A stretch of DNA of 5,049 nt. Origin: Selenomonadaceae bacterium UBA3796. GTDB lineage: Bacteria > Bacillota > Negativicutes > Selenomonadales > Selenomonadaceae. Under the pieces are notes generated by a model. The model had not been told where the DNA came from. It ran no database searches and saw nothing but the letters and a program-made list of their open reading frames with translations. The translations under genes and the position numbers were made by a program. Where the stretch lies: contig DFES01000129.1 in the NCBI GenBank assembly GCA_002369175.1, forward strand, positions 1-5,049. Direction: 5' to 3'. Each line of letters starts with the position of its first letter. Within the stretch, counting starts at the first letter, position 1. Shown here in pieces: positions 1-5,049 of the stretch.

Positions 1-2743
1 CCAGACGGCTGCTGATGGAATGGTAGTCGAAATGGGTCGTGATGGTAGTCGTTGTCTTATCGTCTGCCGGCCTCTGGATCGGAGTGAAGAAATGCACGTC
101 CATATTGCGGGGCACCACCATGATACCTGCAGGATGTTGTCCCGTCGTCCGCTTGACGCCCATGCAGCCCTGGGCAATCCGCTCGATAAAAGCCTTGTGC
201 TTCTTAACGCCCTTTTCCTCGTAAAATTTCATGACAAAGCCATAGGCCGTCTTGTCCGCCACCGTCGCTATCGTTCCTGCCCGATAGGCGAAATCCTTGC
301 CGAACATGACCTCTGTAAATTTATGAGCCTCCGGCTGGTACACGCCGGAGAAGTTGAGGTCGATATCGGGTACCTTGTCCCCGTCAAATCCCATGAAAAC
401 AGCGAAGGGAATGTCATGGCCGTCTTTGATGAGAGGGGTGCCGCAAACAGGGCAGTCCTTGTCCGGAAGATCATAGCCGCAGCCCACGGAGCCGTCCTCG
501 ATGAACTTTGAATACCGGCAATGGGGACAGCGCCAATGGGGGGGCAGCGGATTGACCTCCGTGATCCCCGTCATAGTGGCAACAAAAGAAGAACCCACAG
601 AACCACGGGAACCCACCAGGTAGCCGTCCATGTTGGATTTTTTCACGAGTTTTTGGGAAATCAGGTAGAGGACGGAGAAGCCGTGACCAATGATGGGCGT
701 CAACTCCTGCTTGAGACGCTTCTCCACGATTTCCGGCAGATTTTCGCCATAGAGCTCCCGCGCCCTGCCATAGGACATCTCCCGTATTTCCTCATCGGCG
801 CCCGGCATCATGGGGGAGTACAAATCATCGGGAATGGGCTTGAACTTCTCCACCATTTCGGCGACTTTGCGCGGATTCGTCACAACGGCTTCATAGGCCA
901 GTTCTTCTCCCAGATAGTCAAACTCCTTCAGCATTTCCTCCGTCGTGCGCAGAAAAAGGGGAGGCTGCAGTTCCGCATCCTCGAATCCCTTCCCTTTCAT
1001 GAGTATGGCGCGGTAAATGGAATCCTCCGGATTCAAGAAGTGGACATCGCAGGTAGCAACAAGCATCTTGCCTTGCATTTTCGCAAGTTCCGCCACCTTC
1101 CGATTGACTTTCCTCAAATCCTCATCCGTCCGGATATCCGGGAAGCTTTCGCTGCGCTTGAGGAATTCATTGTTGCCAATGGGCTGTATTTCGAGGTAAT
1201 CATAGAAATCTGCAATCTCCAGCAGTTCCTCATCGCTGCGTCCGTCCACGATCGCCCGTACAAGCTCTCCGGCTTCGCATGCGGAACCGATGATGAGTCC
1301 TTCCCGGAATTCCTGAAGAATGCGCTTCGGGAGCCGGGGCTGGCGATGCAGGTATTTCAAATGGGACAGGGACACCAGCTGATAGAGGTTCCGAAGCCCC
1401 ACAGGATTCTTTGCCAAAAGAATGATGTGATTCGCATGCTTCTGCTCGTAATCATCTCCTGTGAGATAGCCTTCCATGCCGTAGATGATCTTGATGTCCA
1501 GCTTGCCGTCAGAAACGGCTTTCGCCGCATCCGGAAATGCCTGAACCACGCCGTGGTCCGTGATGGCAATGGCGGGCCAGCCCCATCGGGCGGCTGTCTT
1601 GATGAGGTTCTTCACGGAGACCACCGCATCCATATTGCTCATGGTCGTATGGGCGTGAAGCTCGATCCTCTTCTCCTCTGCCCTGTCCTCCCTGGCTATC
1701 CGCTCCTTTTTCGACAGGCTGTCAAGGAAGAACACATACTCATTCTGATAGGTGTCGAAACGGATGGCGCCATGGGCTCTGACCTCCATGCCCCCTTTGA
1801 GTTCCTTGAGGACACGGTCAAACTCTTCTTTTTCCCTGTCCTTGAAAAATTTCTTGCAACTGATGCCATTGCTGCTGTCTGCGATGCAGAAGGTAAGGAG
1901 CCTGGTCCCCGTCTTGAATTCATTGGTGCGGATACCGGAAATCTGTCCCTCGCCGATGAAGCCCTCCAGAACGACGCTCTTCATTTCCCCTTCCAGATCG
2001 TCAATGGAAACGGGTTCTCCGGCGATGGCATGACCGAAGATCACCGCGCCGGGCATCGGTACCTTCACCGGAGGTGCATAGATATCTTCCCGAGACTTCT
2101 GGGATTTTGCAGGGGACTTTGCCTTCTCCTTAGGAGCTGCTCCGGCAGACTTCTCCTCCCTTGCCGTTTCCTGCCGCAGGGCAGAGATGTACTCGGGCGT
2201 ATCGAAGGATTTTTCGGAAGTTTCTTCCTCCCAAGCCTCATCTGCGGCATTGCATTCGATATCACAGGTAAACCCCAGCACCTTCTTGATGGCTTTTCGG
2301 AGCATGAGGGGCACGGAATGCGTGCGGAGAATCTCGCCGCTCAGTTCTCCCGGCACTGTGAGAATGAGCCGGCTCCCGTCCACCACATGCCCAGCTCTGC
2401 GAAGAAGATAGGTCACGGTGGGATTTCCTTCTGCAGCAAGTTCCACCAGTTTCGACCACGCTGTATTCACAGCGGACTCAATATCAATCACATGCTGGTA
2501 GAACAGCACCCCCGACAGTCTGCATTCCTTTCGGATATATGCCGCCGCCCTCCCCAGAAGCTCCTCCCCCACCAGTTCCTGGGACTGCAGCAGAATTTCC
2601 CACTGATTGCTTTTGGGGGAAACCTCCACATGCTTGATGCTGCACGTCTTGAGGAGCTTCCCTTCATCCTCTGACAGTTCCATTCCCTGGATCAGCTGCC
2701 AGAACAGGTTCTCCTTGTCGGGAACGATACAATACTTCCCCAT
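1..2743 (-). CDS. polC: PolC-type DNA polymerase III alpha subunit, N-terminal 914 residues, no inserted exonuclease domain (partial)
   Basis: Replicative DNA polymerase of the Firmicutes type, acting in the cytoplasm at the replication fork. The reading frame is open from the start to the left edge, so the C-terminal part (rest of palm, fingers, clamp-binding tail) is outside the window. Visible in order: an N-terminal PolC-specific region (about 1-170); a Lys/Ala/Ser/Glu-rich linker (about 170-225); an OB-fold (about 256-341); a PHP domain (about 359-570) with ligands H363, H365, D372, H397, E424, H439, C489, D566 and H568; then the polymerase core. The core shows the GYLVGSRGSVGSSFVATMT block (707-725), a four-cysteine zinc module (C739, C742, C764, C767) and the palm motif PDIDLNFSG with metal-binding D793 and D795. 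The DnaQ-like exonuclease found inside the PHP domain of Bacillus PolC is missing: E424 (YGMEG) and H439 (NHIILLAKN) are 15 positions apart. From memory of the roughly 1440-residue Bacillus protein, the full length here should be near 1250. The ATG at 2743 is chosen. A GTG at 2755 in the same frame is also possible, and would shift the residue numbers by four. PolC identity is very secure. Confidence 0.97.
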   Translation of the reverse strand, partial: MGKYCIVPDKENLFWQLIQGMELSEDEGKLLKTCSIKHVEVSPKSNQWEILLQSQELVGEELLGRAAAYIRKECRLSGVLFYQHVIDIESAVNTAWSKLVELAAEGNPTVTYLLRRAGHVVDGSRLILTVPGELSGEILRTHSVPLMLRKAIKKVLGFTCDIECNAADEAWEEETSEKSFDTPEYISALRQETAREEKSAGAAPKEKAKSPAKSQKSREDIYAPPVKVPMPGAVIFGHAIAGEPVSIDDLEGEMKSVVLEGFIGEGQISGIRTNEFKTGTRLLTFCIADSSNGISCKKFFKDREKEEFDRVLKELKGGMEVRAHGAIRFDTYQNEYVFFLDSLSKKERIAREDRAEEKRIELHAHTTMSNMDAVVSVKNLIKTAARWGWPAIAITDHGVVQAFPDAAKAVSDGKLDIKIIYGMEGYLTGDDYEQKHANHIILLAKNPVGLRNLYQLVSLSHLKYLHRQPRLPKRILQEFREGLIIGSACEAGELVRAIVDGRSDEELLEIADFYDYLEIQPIGNNEFLKRSESFPDIRTDEDLRKVNRKVAELAKMQGKMLVATCDVHFLNPEDSIYRAILMKGKGFEDAELQPPLFLRTTEEMLKEFDYLGEELAYEAVVTNPRKVAEMVEKFKPIPDDLYSPMMPGADEEIREMSYGRARELYGENLPEIVEKRLKQELTPIIGHGFSVLYLISQKLVKKSNMDGYLVGSRGSVGSSFVATMTGITEVNPLPPHWRCPHCRYSKFIEDGSVGCGYDLPDKDCPVCGTPLIKDGHDIPFAVFMGFDGDKVPDIDLNFSGVYQPEAHKFTEVMFGKDFAYRAGTIATVADKTAYGFVMKFYEEKGVKKHKAFIERIAQGCMGVKRTTGQHPAGIMVVPRNMDVHFFTPIQRPADDKTTTTITTHFDYHSISSRL

Positions 2744-2764
2744 TCCTTCCGACACCTGTCCTTT
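2744..2764 (-). promoter_or_regulatory. Short transglycosylase-polC junction with an ambiguous polC ribosome binding site
   Basis: These 21 bases are the only intergenic sequence between the transglycosylase and polC. Reading on the minus strand, AAAGGA lies just after the transglycosylase stop and precedes a GTG at 2755 by three bases. AGGTG (2757-2753) lies nine bases before the ATG at 2743, and GGAAGGA abuts that ATG directly. No arrangement gives a textbook site, so either start is possible. There is no room for an independent terminator. Confidence 0.5.
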
Positions 2765-3376
2765 TCATTGATAAAGCTTCCGGTATTTTTCCCGGTGTTT
2801 CAGCACTCTGTGCACGTATTCCCTGGTTTCCGCAAAGGGAATGGCATCAATATCCTGAAAATCCATATCCCAGTGCTTCTCCCGCATCCAATCCTTCACA
2901 TTGCCCCTTCCGGCATTGTAAGCTGCGAGGACGAGCACCACATTGTGATGGAATTCCTGCTGGAGCTCCGAAAGATACCAGACTCCATAACGTATATTCC
3001 TCTCCGGCTCATGGAGGTTTTCCAAGGTGAAATCCGAATCCTCCAATTGCATGGCAATCCATCCGGCGGTTTCCGGCATAATCTGCATGAGACCCACAGC
3101 GCCGCGATGGGATTTCGCCTCTTCCCTGAAATTGCTCTCCGCCTTCATGACGGCTACAGCAAGATCGCTGTCCACCTGATAGGCTTTCGCATATTTCATG
3201 ACTTCATCCTGATAAGGATATGGATAGAGATAGCTTCTCTGGACAGAATTGAATTGCAGGAGAAAATACAGCACGAAGCTCAGGCAGAGGATGATGAGCC
3301 CTGCGACAAGGGAGTAATTTATTCTTTTTTGCTCCTCCTGCTTTTTTTGCATTCGCTCAAGGAATTCTGCCTTCAT
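2765..3376 (-). CDS. Membrane-anchored lytic transglycosylase, SLT (GH23) family
   Basis: A 203-residue enzyme predicted to cleave the MurNAc-GlcNAc bond of peptidoglycan outside the cytoplasmic membrane, leaving 1,6-anhydro-MurNAc ends. A short, highly charged cytoplasmic N-terminus (1-18) is followed by one hydrophobic segment (about 21-42) that should act as an uncleaved signal anchor. The SLT domain fills the rest. Catalytic Glu is E80 in VMKAESNF, followed by GAVGLMQIMPETA (92-104), NIRYGVWYL (127-135), AAYNAG (151-156) and the IPFAETREYVHRV block (179-191), all hallmarks of the Slt70 C-terminal domain family. No LysM or other wall-binding domain is present. The frame is open upstream to 3532 inside coaE, but the ATG at 3376 is preferred: it lies one base after the coaE stop, has an AGGAG seven bases upstream, and puts the membrane anchor near the N-terminus. 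The stop overlaps no neighbour, and polC follows 21 bases later in the same frame. Family assignment is firm. The specific cellular role (growth, division, secretion-system assembly) cannot be read from the sequence. Confidence 0.94.
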   Translation of the reverse strand: MKAEFLERMQKKQEEQKRINYSLVAGLIILCLSFVLYFLLQFNSVQRSYLYPYPYQDEVMKYAKAYQVDSDLAVAVMKAESNFREEAKSHRGAVGLMQIMPETAGWIAMQLEDSDFTLENLHEPERNIRYGVWYLSELQQEFHHNVVLVLAAYNAGRGNVKDWMREKHWDMDFQDIDAIPFAETREYVHRVLKHREKYRKLYQ

Positions 3377-3377
3377 T

Positions 3378-3977
3378 TCATCGCTCCTGCTTCCACTTTC
3401 TCCATGCAGCTTCCACCTGCGCCTCTGTCTCTTCCCAGGGACCGGAGTTGTCAATGACCACATCTGCCCGTCGGCGCTTCTCCTCAAGATCCATCTGGGA
3501 GGCAATACATGCTCTCGCAAATGCCTCATCACAGCCGTTTCTCGCCATCAGGCGGGAAAGCTGCACCTTTATGGGCACATAGACCACCCAGACAGCCTCT
3601 GCCCGGTTCTCCCAGCCCACCTCGAACAGCAGCGGAACGTCCAGAAAGGCCGCTTCCCTTCCCGCCGCGCAATGGACGGAAAGCTCCTGCTCCATCTGCT
3701 GCCGGATGAGGGGATGGGAAACCGCATCCATCCATTTTCGTTCTTCCTCATCATGAAAAACCAGCTGTCCGATGGCTCTGCGGTTCAATGTGCCATCCGG
3801 CCGGAGAATCCCAGCGCCGAAATGCTCTAGGTATGCCTCCCATAAAGGCTTTCGCGGCATGGCTAGTTCGTGGGCAATCCTGTCCGCATCCACAATCGCC
3901 GCTCCAAGCTGGGAGAGTTTTCCTGCCACCGTGCTCTTGCCGCTGGCAATGCCTCCCGTCAGGGCAAATACTCTCAT
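3378..3977 (-). CDS. coaE: Dephospho-CoA kinase
   Basis: This enzyme catalyses the final step of coenzyme A synthesis, ATP-dependent phosphorylation of the ribose 3'-hydroxyl of dephospho-CoA, in the cytoplasm. The 199-residue length is normal for the family. The P-loop is GGIASGKST (8-16) with K14. Next come the VDADRIAHEL segment (29-38), whose acidic residues are typical of the CoaE active site, LNRRAIG (64-70), SHPLI (87-91), the family signature DVPLLFE (113-119), an Arg-containing LID region (about 142-162) leading into QMDLEEKRRRAD, and the C-terminal VIDNSG. The ATG shares four bases with the polA stop (ATGA), and a GGAGG lies four bases upstream, so translation is probably coupled to polA. 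A coaE gene next to polA is a common arrangement in Firmicutes, often with mutM between them; no mutM is present here. No missing residue or frameshift is seen. Confidence 0.98.
   Translation of the reverse strand: MRVFALTGGIASGKSTVAGKLSQLGAAIVDADRIAHELAMPRKPLWEAYLEHFGAGILRPDGTLNRRAIGQLVFHDEEERKWMDAVSHPLIRQQMEQELSVHCAAGREAAFLDVPLLFEVGWENRAEAVWVVYVPIKVQLSRLMARNGCDEAFARACIASQMDLEEKRRRADVVIDNSGPWEETEAQVEAAWRKWKQER
3384..3388 (-). promoter_or_regulatory. Ribosome binding site that fixes the lytic transglycosylase start
   Basis: AGGAG on the minus strand lies within the last codons of coaE, seven bases before the ATG at 3376. The good match and ideal spacing select this start over the in-frame ATG at 3532, which would add 52 arginine-rich residues read from inside coaE. 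Confidence 0.75.
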
Positions 3978-5049
3978 TTTGCCTCCGCCCAGTTCTTTCC
4001 ATAGTTGATATCGACCACGAGAGGAACAGAGAGCTCTGCCACGTGCTCCATAGCATTCCTGAGAATTTTCGATACCTCCTCCATCTCTTCCTCCACGACC
4101 TCCAAAACCAGTTCATCATGCACCTGAAGAAGAATACGGCTCCTGACTCCCGCTTTCTCCAATTCCCCATGCGCAGCGATCATGGCAAGTTTGATGATAT
4201 CCGCTGCCGTACCTTGAATCGGCGTATTCATCGCCATGCGTTCCGCCAGGCTGCGCTGGTTGAAATTGTTGCTCCGGATTGCCGGAAGATTGCGGCGCCT
4301 TCCGAACATCGTGGTTACAAAACCCTCCTTATGCGCCTTTTCCACCATGGCATCGAGAAAAGCCTTTACCCCGGGGTATCTCGCAAAATACCTGTTGATG
4401 TACTCAGCAGCCTCTTTGCGCGGAATGTGAAGATCCCTTGAGAGACCGTAATCGCTGATACCGTACACAATACCAAAGTTCACGGCTTTTGCTTTGCGGC
4501 GAAGTTCCGGTGTCACCTCCTCCAAGGAAACGCCGAAGACCTCCGCCGCTGTACGGGCATGGATGTCTTCGCCTTCCCGGAAAGCGCGGATGAATCCTTC
4601 GTCTCCCGACATATGAGCGAGAAGGCGCAGCTCAATCTGGGAATAATCTGCCGAAAGGAGGGCATCATAGCCTTCCCCCGGTTCAAAGAGGGCTCGTATC
4701 TGTCGTCCCTCTTCCGTGCGCACGGGAATATTCTGCAGATTCGGATCCGAACTGCTCAGGCGGCCCGTAGCCGTGACTGTCTGATTGAAACTGGTGTGCA
4801 CCCGGTCCGACCGCTCATCGATGAGCCCCCCGATGCTGTCAAGATATGTGGACTTGAGCTTCGCCAGAAGACGGTAGGAAAGGATGCGTTCCACAATCGG
4901 GTGCTGATAGCGAAGGGACTCCAACACCTCCGCATTGGTAGAATATCCGGTCTTCGTCTTCTTCATGGGAGGAAGCCCCAGGCGTTCAAAGAGAATTTCT
5001 CCCAATTGCTTTGGGGAATTGATATTGAACGCCTTCCCCGCCAAAGCAT
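3974..5049 (-). CDS. polA: DNA polymerase I, C-terminal polymerase region (partial, 5' end outside the window)
   Basis: Family A DNA polymerase for Okazaki-fragment processing and repair synthesis. Only about the last 357 residues are present. The frame continues past the right edge, and the TTG at 5044 is an internal Leu codon, not a start. Numbering from that codon: the INSPKQLGEILFE block (8-20), TATGRLSSSDPNLQNIP (91-107), motif A DYSQIELR with catalytic D133 and steric-gate E138, the O-helix RRKAKAVNFGIVYG (182-195) with R182, K186, F190 and Y194, QGTAAD (277-282), and motif C VHDELVLEV with D310. Adding 572 to these numbers gives D705, E710, R754, K758, F762, Y766 and D882 of the E. coli enzyme, so this region aligns without net insertion or deletion. 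F190 at the F762 position predicts discrimination against dideoxynucleotides. Whether the upstream 5' nuclease and 3'-5' exonuclease domains are present or active cannot be judged from this fragment. The stop overlaps the coaE start. Confidence 0.98.
   Translation of the reverse strand, partial: ALAGKAFNINSPKQLGEILFERLGLPPMKKTKTGYSTNAEVLESLRYQHPIVERILSYRLLAKLKSTYLDSIGGLIDERSDRVHTSFNQTVTATGRLSSSDPNLQNIPVRTEEGRQIRALFEPGEGYDALLSADYSQIELRLLAHMSGDEGFIRAFREGEDIHARTAAEVFGVSLEEVTPELRRKAKAVNFGIVYGISDYGLSRDLHIPRKEAAEYINRYFARYPGVKAFLDAMVEKAHKEGFVTTMFGRRRNLPAIRSNNFNQRSLAERMAMNTPIQGTAADIIKLAMIAAHGELEKAGVRSRILLQVHDELVLEVVEEEMEEVSKILRNAMEHVAELSVPLVVDINYGKNWAEAK
3982..3986 (-). promoter_or_regulatory. Ribosome binding site for coaE
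   Basis: GGAGG on the minus strand lies inside the last codons of polA and ends four bases before the coaE ATG at 3977. With the ATGA stop/start overlap it supports translational coupling of polA and coaE. The spacing is slightly short, but the match to the anti-Shine-Dalgarno sequence is good. Confidence 0.7.

Noticed and set aside
20..51. A 10-base direct repeat, ATGGTAGTCG, at 20-29 and 42-51
   Set aside because: Two copies spaced 22 bases apart lie inside conserved polC coding sequence (the Thr-rich TTTTITTHFDYH region) in different frames. There is no third copy and no sign of a mobile or regulatory element.
521..2674. A 717-codon open frame on the plus strand opposite polC
   Set aside because: It is antisense to a clearly homologous polC frame, and its translation shows no recognisable domain or ordered hydrophobic pattern. 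Long antisense frames of this kind arise from codon bias in GC-rich coding sequence. The adjoining plus frame at 20-511 is the same kind of shadow.
2768..3457. A 229-codon plus-strand frame opposite the transglycosylase, with hydrophobic stretches
   Set aside because: It is the antisense shadow of the transglycosylase. Its hydrophobic runs mirror the membrane segment and lysine/glutamate-rich codons on the other strand, and no plus-strand gene context supports it.
2765..3532. A longer transglycosylase start at 3532 giving 255 residues
   Set aside because: The added 52 residues come from within coaE in another frame and are Arg-rich and low in family similarity. The ATG at 3376 has a strong, well-spaced ribosome binding site immediately after the coaE stop.
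3751..4170. A minus-strand frame of 139 codons spanning the polA-coaE junction
   Set aside because: It overlaps the well-supported polA and coaE frames out of register and has no recognisable motif.
5042..5044. TTG at 5044 as a possible start of a short polymerase gene
   Set aside because: The frame continues upstream to the window edge, and the residues around it match the interior of full-length PolA just before the INSPKQLG block. It is an internal leucine codon.

Overview
The window is an almost gap-free stretch of bacterial chromosome, read entirely on the minus strand (right to left). The order is polA (3' part, 3974-5049), coaE (3378-3977), a membrane-anchored lytic transglycosylase (2765-3376), then polC (5' part, 1-2743, running off the left edge). 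polA and coaE overlap by 4 bases (ATGA), coaE and the transglycosylase are 1 base apart, and 21 bases separate the transglycosylase from polC. This looks like one translationally linked operon. No RNA gene, mobile element, CRISPR array, terminator or obvious promoter is visible, and no stretch longer than 21 bases is non-coding.

A PolC-type replicase points to the Firmicutes or a close relative. GC content appears a little above 50%. Together with the linked lytic transglycosylase, this would suit a diderm Firmicute of the Negativicutes (Selenomonas-like), but that assignment is inference. It rests on no sequence comparison run here.

The genes serve chromosome replication and repair (PolC replicative polymerase, PolA gap filling), the last step of coenzyme A synthesis (CoaE) and peptidoglycan cleavage (lytic transglycosylase). 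They have no single shared pathway, but all are growth-linked housekeeping functions.

The most notable point is the architecture of PolC. In the well-known PolC of Bacillus, a DnaQ-like 3'-5' proofreading exonuclease of nearly 200 residues is inserted inside the PHP domain. Here the two PHP halves join directly, with only 14 residues between E424 and H439 where the exonuclease should be. All nine expected PHP metal ligands are present (H363, H365, D372, H397, E424, H439, C489, D566, H568). This replicase therefore either proofreads through its PHP domain or relies on a separate exonuclease. The other three genes look conventional, with all diagnostic residues visible.
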